The notes: generated from the letters alone by a model not told the origin. A stretch of DNA of 64,000 bases from Planctomycetota bacterium (GCA_014584315.1 JACTNA010000032.1:1-64000); one strand, 5' to 3'. Shown: positions 43,850-53,402, counted from the stretch's first letter. Program-made: numbers and translations.

Positions 43850-44776
43850 ATGCCCACAGACTCGCTCCGCCAGGTCCGAACCATCCTTGTCGGCTCCGGC
43901 CTCACGCCCGAGTCGATCGGCGGCGTCGTCACCGCGCAGCTCCTCGCCCGGTGCTACGGGGCGGCGCTCCACCTCGTCCACGTCGTCGAGCCGGTCTCCG
44001 AAGTCGCGGAGCGTGCCATCCCGGGGCTTGCCGAGAAGCACGTCGAGCAGGCCGAGGAGGAACTCCGCCTCTTCTGCCGGTCGCACGGCCTGGGCGAGGG
44101 CGTCACGCTCCACGTGCTGCGAGGCGACCCCGAGTCCGAGATCCTGAGCCTGCGCGCCAGACTGCACGCCGACCTGGTCGTGGTCGGGCGCTACGGGAAG
44201 GGCGGGCTGAAGCGGGGGCGGCTCGGCAGCGTCGCCGATCGACTTCTGCGCGCCTCGCCCGTCAGCGTCGTCGTCGCTCTCCCCGAGTTCCGGGGCGAGA
44301 TCCAGCGCGTCGGCATGGCGTGCGACCTTCACGCCGACAACGACGAGTTTCTCATCCGCGCCGTCGAGGTCGCGTCGCGCCTCGGCGTCCCCGAGGTCGT
44401 CCTCCTCGGCTCGTACGAGGTCCCCAGCGGCTACCACATGGTGCTCACCTGGGAAGAGGCCTGCGAGAAGATCGCCCACGCCCTCCGCGAGCGCGCCGAC
44501 GAGATGATCGCACGGGTTGCGCGCGTCGCGCCCGGCGTCGCGGTTCGCGTCCGCATCGAGGAGGGCCTGCCCGCCTCGCGCATCCCCGCCCTTGCGCTCG
44601 AAGAGCGCCTCGACCTGCTCGTCCTCGGCACGCACACGCGCACCGCCCCCGCGCAGGTGCTGCTCGGGCGCATCAGCGAGAAGATCATCGACGCCGCGGG
44701 CTGCTCGATCTGGGCCGAGAAATCGCCCAAGCGTTTCCAGGGCTTCATCGAAGCCCTCGGCCGGCTTCTCGACTGA
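43850..44776 (+). CDS. Tandem universal stress protein
   Basis: A 308-residue protein of two UspA domains (about 5-140 and 150-305). The first carries DLVVVGRYGKGGLKRGRLGS with SVADRLLRASPVSVVV, the ATP-binding G-2x-G-9x-G[ST] pattern. The second has LDLLVLGTHTRTAP with GRISEKII, less canonical. The start at ATG 43850 is chosen because GGAGG lies seven bases upstream; an in-frame GTG at 43832 lacks a site. The role is stress survival; specific ligands are unknown. Confidence 0.88.
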   Translation: MPTDSLRQVRTILVGSGLTPESIGGVVTAQLLARCYGAALHLVHVVEPVSEVAERAIPGLAEKHVEQAEEELRLFCRSHGLGEGVTLHVLRGDPESEILSLRARLHADLVVVGRYGKGGLKRGRLGSVADRLLRASPVSVVVALPEFRGEIQRVGMACDLHADNDEFLIRAVEVASRLGVPEVVLLGSYEVPSGYHMVLTWEEACEKIAHALRERADEMIARVARVAPGVAVRVRIEEGLPASRIPALALEERLDLLVLGTHTRTAPAQVLLGRISEKIIDAAGCSIWAEKSPKRFQGFIEALGRLLD

Positions 44777-44850
44777 GGCGGACACCCCTCGCGTTCGACT
44801 TGCCGCCAACGAGCGGAGTCCATCGGGGAGCGGATGCTCCTCGCCCGTTG

Positions 44851-46329
44851 TCACTCGGCGCGCTTCAGCGTCACCGTCGCCGTGCCGTGCAGCCGCCCGC
44901 GCCGGTACCCGACCTCGACGATCTCGCCCGGCGACCGCCGCGCGAGCACCCGCACCAACTCGTAGTAGTCTCGCACCGCACGCCCGTCAACGTGCGTGAT
45001 CACGTCGCCCACTCGCAGACCGCCCGCCGCGCTGCGCGGCACGAACGCGCTGATGGTCAGTCCCTCTCCCGTTCCCGTCGCGTCGATCTGCACACCGAGC
45101 GAGGCCGACCCGACGCGGACCTCCTCCGGCACCTTGGGCAGCGAGAGCAGCCAGCGGCGGTACTCCGCGTCGATCTCTTCCGCCGACATCCCGAGCGCGG
45201 CCTCGAGCGACGCCAGTCCCGTCGGGTCCTCGCGGAAGTGCTCCGTGAAGTGCCGGTACCACGCCGCAAGACGACCGCGGGCGTGCACGAACAGGAAGAG
45301 CGCCCGCGCCTGCCCGTAGTAGGCCAGCGGCCTCGTCCCGGTGAAGTGCTCGCGCGGCACGGAGACCAGGTCGCGCACCTTCAGCAGCTTCCCCGCTTCC
45401 GCCAGGAACCGAGCCTGGTTGGTCCGCCACGACGGGGCGGGCACCGGGCGCCCGTCCGGCCCCGGGTCGTAGTCCTCGATCAGCGCGCAAAGCCCCTCCT
45501 GCACCCACACCGGATGGATTTGCCCGAGGCGCGTAGCGCTGCGCCAGTGCAGCACGTGCATGAACTCGTGCCGCAGGCTCGCCCCGAGGTCGCCGGTCAC
45601 GAGTTGCTTCGTGTCGTGGTTGTAGTGCCCGCCGATCCCCTGCGTGTAGCCCCGCGCAGCCGGGCCGTAGGTCTCGAAGGCCCAGCGCTCGAAGTCCCGG
45701 CGGGTGGGCAGCGCGACGAGCACCCACGCGTCCTGCGCGCCCGCCAGTTCCTCGTGCGTGCCGGCGAACACCTCCTCCATCGCCCAGGCGTGGATGCGCT
45801 CGACCTCGGCCCGGCACTGCGCCGTGGTTTCCGGGGAGAACCCCGACGCGAAGAGCAGGCGCAGGCGTTCGTCGCGTTCGTACAGATACCCCCCCCCGAA
45901 TCGCTCCCGCGCCCGATCGAGGTCCGTCGCCGCCCTGCGTTCGAGGATCTCGTCCCATCGCTGCACGATCGCCAGGTACCGCGGGTCGCCCCGCAGCGGC
46001 GCGAGGTGCGGATCGTGCGTCAGCTGTCGAATGTCGGCGAACCCGTGCTCGACCGCGCGGATGAGCATCTCGCCCGCCTCGGCCGTGTCGCCGCGCATGG
46101 CACGAACGCACGCCAAGTTGTACATCGCCACGAAGTTGCCGGGGTCCTCCTCGAGTTGCCGGCGCAGCGCGGCCTCCGCCGTCTCGTAGTCCCCCGCCGC
46201 GAACGCCCGGATCGCCCGCTCTTCCGGCGATCCGCCCTCGTCCTGCCCGGCCGCGGCGTAGGGCCACGCGCACGCGGCGAGCGCCGCCGCCACCACCGCA
46301 ACACCCGTTGTGCCGCGAAGCCTCCGCAT
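44851..46329 (-). CDS. Exported TPR / zinc metallopeptidase / PDZ protein
   Basis: A 492-residue protein. A signal peptide (to about residue 28) is followed by TPR-like helices (AIRAFAAGDYETAEAALRRQ and MYNLACVRAMRGDTAEAGEM), a middle region, a gluzincin-like HEFMH at 254-258 with WVQEGLCALIEDY downstream as the third-ligand helix, and a C-terminal PDZ domain (about 405-490: GLTISAFVPRSAAGGLRVGD). It is probably an extracytoplasmic peptidase of the MA clan. The substrate is unknown. The start follows GGAAGG. Confidence 0.8.
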   Translation of the reverse strand: MRRLRGTTGVAVVAAALAACAWPYAAAGQDEGGSPEERAIRAFAAGDYETAEAALRRQLEEDPGNFVAMYNLACVRAMRGDTAEAGEMLIRAVEHGFADIRQLTHDPHLAPLRGDPRYLAIVQRWDEILERRAATDLDRARERFGGGYLYERDERLRLLFASGFSPETTAQCRAEVERIHAWAMEEVFAGTHEELAGAQDAWVLVALPTRRDFERWAFETYGPAARGYTQGIGGHYNHDTKQLVTGDLGASLRHEFMHVLHWRSATRLGQIHPVWVQEGLCALIEDYDPGPDGRPVPAPSWRTNQARFLAEAGKLLKVRDLVSVPREHFTGTRPLAYYGQARALFLFVHARGRLAAWYRHFTEHFREDPTGLASLEAALGMSAEEIDAEYRRWLLSLPKVPEEVRVGSASLGVQIDATGTGEGLTISAFVPRSAAGGLRVGDVITHVDGRAVRDYYELVRVLARRSPGEIVEVGYRRGRLHGTATVTLKRAE

Positions 46330-46352
46330 CGCACACTGCCTTCCGCCGAATC

Positions 46353-46955
46353 CTATCGGTCGGTTCCCGCATCGCCCGAGCGTCCGTGCCCGCTCCCGAT
46401 CAGCCGCCGCAGCGCCTCCGGATAGACCTCGCACTCCAACTCGAACACGCGCCGGGCCAGCGTCTTGACGGTGTCCCCTGCCACCACCGGGCAGCGAGCC
46501 TGCAGCACGATCGGACCGTGGTCGTACTCCTCGTCCACGAGATGCACGGTGCAGCCGGTCTCGGCGGCCCCCGACGCGAGCACGGCGGCGTGGACGCGCT
46601 CGCCGTACATCCCCTTGCCCCCGAACTCGGGCAGCAGCGCGGGATGGATGTTCACGATTCGCCCGCGGTACTTCGCCGGAACGTGCACGTACCGCAGGTA
46701 GCCCGCGAGCACGACCCAGTCGATGGCCCGCGATTCCAGCATCGCGTCGAGCGTCTCGCGCCCGACCTCTCCCGGCACGACGATCGTTTCGAAACCGCGC
46801 GCCCTGGCCCGCTCCGCCCCGCGGCACTCGCGCGACGCGATCACGAGGTCGATCGTCGCCCGCAGCCGCCCCGAGTCGATCTCGTCGGCGAGGTTGAGGA
46901 GCGTCCGCCCGCCCCCGCTGATCATCACGCAGAGGCGTGGCGGCGCAGCGCTCAC
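46353..46955 (-). CDS. purN: Phosphoribosylglycinamide formyltransferase
   Basis: A 200-residue GAR transformylase of purine synthesis: it transfers a formyl group from 10-formyl-THF to GAR. Catalytic residues are visible in NIHPALLPEFGGKGMYG (Asn, His) and VHLVDEEYDHGPIVLQ (Asp). The phosphate loop reads MISGGGRTLLNL instead of the usual SGxGSNLQA, a variation that should still bind. The GTG start overlaps the STAS gene's stop by 4 bases, so the two are coupled. Confidence 0.93.
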   Translation of the reverse strand: MSAAPPRLCVMISGGGRTLLNLADEIDSGRLRATIDLVIASRECRGAERARARGFETIVVPGEVGRETLDAMLESRAIDWVVLAGYLRYVHVPAKYRGRIVNIHPALLPEFGGKGMYGERVHAAVLASGAAETGCTVHLVDEEYDHGPIVLQARCPVVAGDTVKTLARRVFELECEVYPEALRRLIGSGHGRSGDAGTDR

Positions 46956-47302
46956 GCGACCGCCTTCACCGCCGCGTCGAGGTCCTTCTTGATGACGAGC
47001 ATGCGGTCCAGGCGGCTGAGTTTCAGCGCGCCCATGATGTCCTCGCTCACCCCGCAGATCGCCATCTTGCCGCTGTTCTCGCGGCACTTGCGGTGCAGGG
47101 TGACCAGCATCCCCAACCCGGCCGAGGCCAGCATCCCGACGGACGTCAGGTCCACGACCACCCGCCACGCGCTCCCCTCCGCCGAATCGCTCAGTTCCGC
47201 CTCGATGATCGGCGCCTCCCGCTCCGTCACCTTCGACGAGACAACCCGCCCCACCAGCGCGGGTCCGGTCCGACCGATCTCCACGAACATCGCCCCCGAC
47301 AT
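46952..47302 (-). CDS. STAS-domain anti-sigma antagonist-like protein
   Basis: A 116-residue protein of the SpoIIAA/STAS type. The strand-helix VVVDLTSVGMLASAGLGMLV contains the phosphorylatable Ser position (ASAGLG). Such proteins bind anti-sigma factors or kinases and pass on stress signals. It is the first gene of the purN pair. A TACACT box six bases before the ATG implies a leaderless mRNA. Confidence 0.85.
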   Translation of the reverse strand: MSGAMFVEIGRTGPALVGRVVSSKVTEREAPIIEAELSDSAEGSAWRVVVDLTSVGMLASAGLGMLVTLHRKCRENSGKMAICGVSEDIMGALKLSRLDRMLVIKKDLDAAVKAVA

Positions 47303-47308
47303 TGCCCC

Positions 47309-47314
47309 AGTGTA
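47309..47314 (-). promoter_or_regulatory. -10 box for a leaderless mRNA (STAS gene)
   Basis: GGTACACT, six bases, ATG. No ribosome site. Confidence 0.5.
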
Positions 47315-47323
47315 CCCGATCTC

Positions 47324-47710
47324 TCACGCCTCCGTCGTCGGCTTCTCCCGGAACGGGATCGGCCTTCCCGACGCGTCCACCGAGACCAGCGTCACCGTCG
47401 CGCTTGTCACGGGCACGGTCTCGCCGGTCGTGTACCGCTCGGCCTCCACCTCCACCCGGACGGTCACGCTCTTGGTGCCGAGCCGCTCCGTCGAGGTGTG
47501 GAATGAGACGATGTCGCCCAGGTGGACCGGGGCCGTGAAGTCCACCCGGTCCATCGAGGCCGTCACCCACCGGTGCTGCCCGTGCCGCCGGGCCTCGACG
47601 AACCCCGCCTGGTCGATGTAACTGAGGATCACCCCGCCGAAGATCGTCCCGTACTGGTTCGTCTCCCGCGGCATGGTCACGACCCGCAGGGCAAGGCGAC
47701 GCTCGCTCAT
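47324..47710 (-). CDS. Hotdog-fold acyl-CoA thioesterase
   Basis: A 128-residue thioesterase of the YciA/BFIT type (MPRETNQYGTIFGGVILSYI, with the Asn-Gly-FGG helix and Asp in SYIDQAG). It hydrolyses acyl-CoA in the cytoplasm, probably as a hexamer. Leaderless start: TAGGCT lies six bases before the ATG. The two-residue shift between PRETNQ and FGG fits the family. Confidence 0.9.
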   Translation of the reverse strand: MSERRLALRVVTMPRETNQYGTIFGGVILSYIDQAGFVEARRHGQHRWVTASMDRVDFTAPVHLGDIVSFHTSTERLGTKSVTVRVEVEAERYTTGETVPVTSATVTLVSVDASGRPIPFREKPTTEA

Positions 47711-47716
47711 GCCCGC

Positions 47717-47722
47717 AGCCTA
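47717..47722 (-). promoter_or_regulatory. -10 box for a leaderless mRNA (thioesterase)
   Basis: GCTAGGCT, six bases, ATG 47710. Confidence 0.45.
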
Positions 47723-47783
47723 GCGAGCCGCCCGTCCACGGGCGTCGGATCGCCCCCGCCCCTCGGCCTGCGAACAATCCCCC

Positions 47784-48416
47784 ATGACCACCTCATCCAC
47801 CCCCGTCGGCGCGGTCGCCGGGCACGCCGAGATCGGCCGCGAGATCGACGCCCTCGACACCCCCGCCCTCATCCTCCGCTACCGCCGGGGCGTCGAGAAC
47901 TTCGACCCCCGGCTCTTTGACCTCGCCGACGACCAGATCGACACCGCCTTCCTGCCCGACTCGGGCGTCGGCCGCTGGCCCGTGCGCTTCCTGCTCGGTC
48001 ACCTCGCCGATGCCGAACTGGTGATGACGTTCCGCATCCGCCGCATCCTCGCCGAGGACCGCCCGGTGCTGGCCGTCTGGGACGAGATGGCCTTCGCCGA
48101 CAGCCCGCTCTACACGCCGGGACTCCGCCAGCCCATTGCCGGCTACCTCGCCGCCATCCACACGCTCCGCCGCTGGACGACCGAACTGCTCATGGCCCTC
48201 ACGCCCGAGCAGTGGTCCCGCCCCGCGCTGCACCCCGAGCGCGGCGAGATCACGCTCCGCGACGTGGTCGTCGGCACGACCTGGCACCTCGAGCACCACA
48301 ACGTCTATCTGCAAGCCAAGATCGACCGCTTCCTCGGCCCACGCGCCGAGTGCGCGCCGGAGGAGCAGGCACGAGGTCGTTGCGGCCCGTCGTGCGGGTG
48401 CCACGGCGAGCCGTGA
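47784..48416 (+). CDS. DinB-like protein
   Basis: A 210-residue protein of the DinB/YfiT four-helix fold: FLLGHLADAELVMTFRIRRI, later TTWHLEHHNVYLQAKI. The three His (LGHLAD, HLEHH) are the usual metal ligands. Family members include thiol transferases; the substrate here is unknown. The C-terminal tail is Cys-rich (GRCGPSCGCHGEP), which may bind metal. AACAAT lies five bases before the ATG, another possible leaderless start. Confidence 0.83.
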   Translation: MTTSSTPVGAVAGHAEIGREIDALDTPALILRYRRGVENFDPRLFDLADDQIDTAFLPDSGVGRWPVRFLLGHLADAELVMTFRIRRILAEDRPVLAVWDEMAFADSPLYTPGLRQPIAGYLAAIHTLRRWTTELLMALTPEQWSRPALHPERGEITLRDVVVGTTWHLEHHNVYLQAKIDRFLGPRAECAPEEQARGRCGPSCGCHGEP

Positions 48417-48436
48417 CGGTTGATCGTCGAGCGCAG

Positions 48437-48895
48437 TCACACGCCGGCCGCGCCGGTCGTTCGCTTCAGGACCATCGTCGCGCCGACCATCACGCCCGTC
48501 GCGCCAATCAGCGCATTGAGCACGCCCATCCACGCCGGCGTCCTGGCGTTCTGCATCGCCTCCATCGCGGGCACGTCCGCGGGGCGTTCCACGACCTCTT
48601 GCGGCCCTCTCAGGCTCATCCCGGCGTACAGCAGCCCGAACACGAGCAACAGGGCCGCCAGGACCGCCGCCGCCCGCTTCGACCGCCCGATCAGCCCGCA
48701 CACCACGCCCCCGAGAAGCGCGGCCGCCACGCCGATCACCACGCTGCACGCGATCCACAGACCGGACGGCTCGTACGTCCCCTCCCGGAACGCGCCGTCC
48801 ACCCCCACGGCCGCGTACAGCCCGAAGAACGCGGCGATCGTCACGATCGCCATCACCACGTAGGCCACGATCACACCGGCAATCGCTCGCACCAT
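48437..48895 (-). CDS. Membrane protein of unknown function
   Basis: A 152-residue protein with four predicted membrane helices (GVIVAYVVMAIVTIAAFF; IACSVVIGVAAALLGGVVCG; AAVLAALLLVFGLLYAGM; WMGVLNALIGATGVMVGA). No family is recognised. The start ATG 48895 is preceded by a CCGGAAGG-type sequence further upstream on the opposite side; support is moderate. Confidence 0.7.
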   Translation of the reverse strand: MVRAIAGVIVAYVVMAIVTIAAFFGLYAAVGVDGAFREGTYEPSGLWIACSVVIGVAAALLGGVVCGLIGRSKRAAAVLAALLLVFGLLYAGMSLRGPQEVVERPADVPAMEAMQNARTPAWMGVLNALIGATGVMVGATMVLKRTTGAAGV

Positions 48896-48979
48896 GGATG
48901 AGTCTCCCGGAAGGCGTGAGGCAGGACACGGCTGTCCCAGTCTCTCTTGGGAATCCCCGGGCCGCAAGTTCATGCTCGA

Positions 48980-49882
48980 TCACGCCACCACCCGCTCTCC
49001 CTCCCGCTCCGTCAACTCCCTGAACAGGCCCTGGATCCTCCGTGTCACCGGCCCCGCCTCGCCGCGGCCGATCGTGCGCCCGTCCACTTTCATTACGGGC
49101 ACGATCTCGCCCATGGTCCCGGTGCAGAACGCCTCGTCCGCCCGGTACACCTCCATCAGCGAGATGTCGCGCACCTCGTGCTCGATCCCGTTCTCGCGGC
49201 ACAGATCCAGCACCGCCGCCCGCGTGATCCCCTCGGGGCACGCCACCGTGCGGCTCGTCTCGACCTTCCCGCCCGCCGCGATGAAGACATGTGTCGCGTT
49301 GGTCTCCGCCACGAACCCGCGCACGTCCAGCATCAGCGCATCGTCCGCGCCCGCGTTCGTCGCCTCGATCTTCGCCAGGATCGACTGGATCAGGTTGCAA
49401 TGGTGGATCTTCGGGTCGAGGCAGTCCGGCGGGAACCGGCGGACGCTGCTCGTCGCCAGCGTGATGCCGCCCGATCCGTACACCGGCGGCTTGTGCTCGG
49501 CCAGCACGATCAGCGTCGGCCCGCTCCGGTTCAGGCGCGGGTCCATCCCGCTCGTCACCTTCACGCCGCGCGTCAGCGTGAGGCGGATGTGCACGCCGTC
49601 GCGCATCCCGTTCGCTTCCAGCGTCCGGCGCACCTGCTCGGTGATGTCGGCGTGGCTCGGGATGGTCTCGAAGGCCAGCGCGAGCGCGCTCCCCCGCAGC
49701 CGGTCCAGGTGCTCGCGCAGCCTGAAGATCCGCCCGTCGTAGACCCGCAACCCTTCCCAGACCGCGTCCCCGCCCTGCACCGCGGAGTCGATGGGCGACA
49801 CGCCCGCCTCGTCCCGATGCACGAGCCGGCCGTTGATGTTCACGAGAATGTCGCGGTTCCGGGGGTCGAACTGCTGCAGCAT
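48980..49882 (-). CDS. Class IV aminotransferase (branched-chain type)
   Basis: A 300-residue PLP enzyme of fold type IV. The lysine that would bind PLP is in CLDPKIHHCNLI, the Glu in VRGFVAETNATHVF and the phosphate-binding loop in GTMGEIVPVM. It may be a branched-chain amino-acid or D-amino-acid aminotransferase, or an aminodeoxychorismate lyase. The EGLRVYDGRIFRLREHLDRL segment favours the branched-chain group. The start at 49882 has TACCAT six bases upstream, so it is probably leaderless. Confidence 0.87.
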   Translation of the reverse strand: MLQQFDPRNRDILVNINGRLVHRDEAGVSPIDSAVQGGDAVWEGLRVYDGRIFRLREHLDRLRGSALALAFETIPSHADITEQVRRTLEANGMRDGVHIRLTLTRGVKVTSGMDPRLNRSGPTLIVLAEHKPPVYGSGGITLATSSVRRFPPDCLDPKIHHCNLIQSILAKIEATNAGADDALMLDVRGFVAETNATHVFIAAGGKVETSRTVACPEGITRAAVLDLCRENGIEHEVRDISLMEVYRADEAFCTGTMGEIVPVMKVDGRTIGRGEAGPVTRRIQGLFRELTEREGERVVA

Positions 49883-49888
49883 GGCCGC

Positions 49889-49894
49889 ATGGTA
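49889..49894 (-). promoter_or_regulatory. -10 box for a leaderless mRNA (aminotransferase)
   Basis: CGTACCAT, six bases, ATG 49882. Confidence 0.45.
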
Positions 49895-49913
49895 CGGGAG
49901 GCTCGCACCCGGC

Positions 49914-50876
49914 TCATCCCTCCCACGCCCGCCAGGGGAAGTCGAGCGGCATCAACTCCGGCCGTCCTTGCCACCACGCCACGAGCCACTCGAACGCGTC
50001 CACCAGCCGCGGCCCGGGCCGGTTGAACATCTGGTTGCCGTCCACCACGGCCACGCGCCCCGCGCGAACCGCCGGCAGCGAGCGGAACCACGCCTCGCGC
50101 CCCAGCCGGGCCGTCTCCCGCCACGCCCGCTCCAACGACAGCCCGCACGGGCAGACCACCAGCCACTCCGGCCCCACGCCCGCAAACACACCCGGCGGCA
50201 CGGCGATCGACGGTCCGGCCGCTCGCTCGGCCTGCTGGGGCCCTTGCGCCGCGCCGGCGTCTTCGCGCGCTGTCGTCGGATTGAGCGGATGCCGCCCGCC
50301 CGCGCGCTCGATCAACTGCACGGTCCAGTGACCCGCGACGAACAGCGGATCGGTCCATTCCAGGAACCCGACGACCGGCCCGTCGAGGTAGGGCGGCACG
50401 AACTCCTGCGCCCGGAACAGCCGCTCGCGCAGGCGAAGAGCGGCCGCGCGCGCTTCCCGCTCCAGGCCGGCCGCCCCGCCGACCGACAGCACCGAATCGA
50501 GCACGCCCTCCACGGTGATTGGGTTGAGGCTCAGCACGCGTGGCCGGGGCGACATCGGTTCCACCAGACGCCTGACGGTTTCGAGGTCGATCGAGCAGAC
50601 CGAGCAGGTGTCCTGCGTCAGGATCAGGTCCGGACGCAATCGCACGAGTTCGTCCTCGTTGATCGTGTACAGCGAGCGGCCCTCGGCCGTGTGCTGCCGC
50701 ACGTCCGCGTCGATCGCCGCGGCGTCGCCGGCCCCGGTCCGGGCGGCCGTCAGCGTCGGAACGCGCTCCAGACCGTCCGGGAAGTCGCATTCGTGCGACC
50801 GCCCGACCAGCATCCCCCGCCCGCCGACGAGGCAGAGCGTCTCGGTCGCCGAGGGGAGCAGACTGACGATCCGCAT
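49914..50876 (-). CDS. BtuF-like cobalamin-binding protein without signal peptide
   Basis: A 320-residue periplasmic-binding-fold protein of the BtuF/FhuD class (RIVSLLPSATETLCLVGG at the N-terminus, then LVRLRPDLILTQDTCSVCS). BtuF binds vitamin B12 for an ABC importer. Here the first residues already belong to the fold, so there is no export signal, and no permease or ATPase gene lies nearby. A cytosolic role is possible. It diverges from the second gsp operon across about 75 bases. Confidence 0.8.
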   Translation of the reverse strand: MRIVSLLPSATETLCLVGGRGMLVGRSHECDFPDGLERVPTLTAARTGAGDAAAIDADVRQHTAEGRSLYTINEDELVRLRPDLILTQDTCSVCSIDLETVRRLVEPMSPRPRVLSLNPITVEGVLDSVLSVGGAAGLEREARAAALRLRERLFRAQEFVPPYLDGPVVGFLEWTDPLFVAGHWTVQLIERAGGRHPLNPTTAREDAGAAQGPQQAERAAGPSIAVPPGVFAGVGPEWLVVCPCGLSLERAWRETARLGREAWFRSLPAVRAGRVAVVDGNQMFNRPGPRLVDAFEWLVAWWQGRPELMPLDFPWRAWEG

Positions 50877-50913
50877 CGTGGTTTCCCGGGCCTTCAGCCG
50901 TTCCCCGCCGAGT

Positions 50914-50922
50914 TGGTATAAC
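50914..50922 (+). promoter_or_regulatory. Extended -10 promoter of the second gsp operon
   Basis: TGGTATAAC, an extended -10 element, 29 bases before GTG 50952, with AAGGAGG at 50938-50944. No clear -35. Confidence 0.45.
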
Positions 50923-50951
50923 GTAGCGGCCCCGTGCAAGGAGGGACGCCC

Positions 50952-53402
50952 GTGATACCGCAACGCCCGGTCTGTTCGTCGGTTTGCCGTCCGCGGATGG
51001 GAACGTGGGGGAGGTCTCTGGCGAGCGCGCTCGCGGCAGCCGCGCTGCTGTTCCCGGGCGCGGCGTCGGCGGTGCAGGACGAGCAGCCGGCCGATGCGGT
51101 CCCGCTCGGCCAGCCCGACGACGACATCACCATCCCTGCCTTCTCCGAAGCCGTCGAACTCATGGCGCTCGTCGACTACGTCACCGAGACGCTCGGCATC
51201 AACGTTTCGGTGAAGGGCACGCTCACGGGCCAGGTCACCTTCAACGCCTCGCAGACCGTGAAGCGTTCGCAACTCCTCACGCTGCTCGAAGCGCTGCTCG
51301 ACCAGCACGACTACTCGATCGTCCGCGACGCGGCCGGCTTCTACCGCATCCAGCCCGCCAACGAGGTGCCGCAGTCCTTCGCCGAGGACTTCGCCACCAC
51401 GCGGATCATCCCCACGCCCAACGTCCGCCCCTCCGCGCTCCGCCAGGCGCTCGAACCCGGCGCCCAGCCGGGCCAGCCCCGACAGGGCGCGTCGCAGATC
51501 GCCTATCTCGACGATCTTGGACTCATCGTCGTCACCGATTCCCCGCGCCGCGTCCGCCATGTGGAGGAGATGGTCTCGCGGCTGCTCGAGCACTTCAACG
51601 GCATGGTGCAGACCCGCATCGACCTCGAGTTCGTCTCCGCTTCCGCCGCCCGCGAGCGCGCCATCGAACTCGTGGGCCAGAGCCAGGCCTCTCGCCAACG
51701 CACCCAGCAGCAGGATCCCGCGGCGGCGGCCCTCGGCCTCGGCGGCGGGCTGGACAACCTCGCGGATCGCCTGACCGTGGACCCGCAGAGCAACGCCCTC
51801 TACTTCCGCGGCTATCCGGCCGAAGCCGACCGCGTCCGCGGCGTGATCGAGATGATCGACCGCCCGACCGAACTGACGCCGAGGCAGTTCTTCGCCGGGT
51901 CTTCGGCGCGTGCCATCGCCGATCTCGCCAGCCGCCGCGGCCTCGGGCAGGTCGTGACGCTCGACACCCAGGCCGCGGGCCAGCAGCAGTCGCCCTTCGC
52001 GGTCTTCACCGCGCAGCAGCAGCGTCAGCAGCAGGCGGCGGGCATCCTCGGGCAGGCCGAGCCGGGCGGCGGCGGCTCGGTCATGGTCGTGGACGAACGC
52101 CGCGGCCTCATCATCTACTACGGCACCGAGGTCCAGCAGGAGCAACTCGACCGTCTGATCGACACCTTCGGCACCGAGGACGAGCGGATCGTCATCCGCG
52201 AGTACAAGGTGCGGAACGTGGACGCGACCGCGCTGGCGGACCTGATGATGGGGCTGATCGAAGGCTCGACGGCAACGGGCACCTCGCCGCTGCTGCCCGG
52301 CGTGGCGCGGACGACGGGCGGCGGCGTGCAGCCGACTTCGGTCTTCATCGCCGCCCCGGGCCAGGAGGACGCCGGCTTCACCGCGACCGCCGAGACGGCC
52401 TTCGTCGTCGCCTTCGAGCCGACGAACACGGTGCTCGTCAAGGCCCAGCAGCGGCTCCAGAAGCAGTTCGCCGACCTCATCGAGAAACTCGACCAGCGCA
52501 GGCCGCAGGTCTACATCGAGGCCCGCATCCTCGCGGTGAGCGACTCGACCGATTTCCGCCTCGCCGTCGAGAGCCAGTTGAAGGCGGGGCAGTTCCGCAC
52601 GGGCACGAACTTCGGCCTGAACGACCTCGGCGCGGGCGCGGACTTCACCGACCCGAAGACGCCCGCGGCGAACCTTGCAGGGCTTACGGCCGCGCTCATC
52701 AAGAGCGAGTACGTGCCCTTCATCATCAACGCGGTGCAGCGCGACACTGACGCCCGCATTCTCTCCTCGCCGCAGCTGCTGGTGAACGACAACGAGGAGG
52801 CGGAGATCGTCAGCACCGAGGATCAGCCGACAACGACGACGACGATCGGCCAAACGAGCGATCAGGTGTCGTTCTCCGGCTACGAGTCGGCGGGCACGAC
52901 GCTTCGCGTGACACCGAGTATCTCTGAAGCGGGCTACATGCGCCTCAACTATTTCGTCGAACTCTCCAACTTCACCGGCTCCGGGCAGGCGGGCATTCCA
53001 CCGCCCCGCGTCATCCGCCAAGTCCGATCGGACGCCGTCACCATCCCCTCAGACACCACCATTGTCGTAGGCGGCATCACCGTGCAGGACGCCCGAAACA
53101 CGGTCGTCAAGGTCCCCCTCCTCGGCGACATCCCGATCTTTGGGCACCTCTTCCGCGACACGAACAAGATCAAGAGCGACGCCGTCCTGTACGTCTTCAT
53201 CACCCCGCGCATCCTCACCGACACCGACTTCTACGATGCGCGCCTCCTCACCCGCGGGCCGCAGGAGCGAGCCGAACTCGCGCCCGACCTGCCCTCGCTC
53301 AAGCCCTCGCCGATGCGCCTCATCGACCCCGCCACGGACGCCCCCGAGCCGCCGCCCCTGCCGGGCACGGTCCACCGCGTCCGCCCCGAGGACGGCCACT
53401 GA
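50952..53402 (+). CDS. gspD: Secretin, GspD family (second copy)
   Basis: An 816-residue secretin. The start at GTG 50952 is chosen because AAGGAGG lies seven bases upstream. A signal peptide ends GAASA-V. Then come an N0-like domain (FSEAVELMALVDYVTETLG), N1-N3 ring domains with Gln-rich linkers (AQQQRQQQAAG), and a secretin core with ILSSPQLLVNDNEEAEI and VGGITVQDARNTVVKVPLLG. It forms an outer-membrane channel. Its stop overlaps the ATG of the following gspE by one base. It shares only family features with the secretin at 3854-6040. Confidence 0.95.
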   Translation: MIPQRPVCSSVCRPRMGTWGRSLASALAAAALLFPGAASAVQDEQPADAVPLGQPDDDITIPAFSEAVELMALVDYVTETLGINVSVKGTLTGQVTFNASQTVKRSQLLTLLEALLDQHDYSIVRDAAGFYRIQPANEVPQSFAEDFATTRIIPTPNVRPSALRQALEPGAQPGQPRQGASQIAYLDDLGLIVVTDSPRRVRHVEEMVSRLLEHFNGMVQTRIDLEFVSASAARERAIELVGQSQASRQRTQQQDPAAAALGLGGGLDNLADRLTVDPQSNALYFRGYPAEADRVRGVIEMIDRPTELTPRQFFAGSSARAIADLASRRGLGQVVTLDTQAAGQQQSPFAVFTAQQQRQQQAAGILGQAEPGGGGSVMVVDERRGLIIYYGTEVQQEQLDRLIDTFGTEDERIVIREYKVRNVDATALADLMMGLIEGSTATGTSPLLPGVARTTGGGVQPTSVFIAAPGQEDAGFTATAETAFVVAFEPTNTVLVKAQQRLQKQFADLIEKLDQRRPQVYIEARILAVSDSTDFRLAVESQLKAGQFRTGTNFGLNDLGAGADFTDPKTPAANLAGLTAALIKSEYVPFIINAVQRDTDARILSSPQLLVNDNEEAEIVSTEDQPTTTTTIGQTSDQVSFSGYESAGTTLRVTPSISEAGYMRLNYFVELSNFTGSGQAGIPPPRVIRQVRSDAVTIPSDTTIVVGGITVQDARNTVVKVPLLGDIPIFGHLFRDTNKIKSDAVLYVFITPRILTDTDFYDARLLTRGPQERAELAPDLPSLKPSPMRLIDPATDAPEPPPLPGTVHRVRPEDGH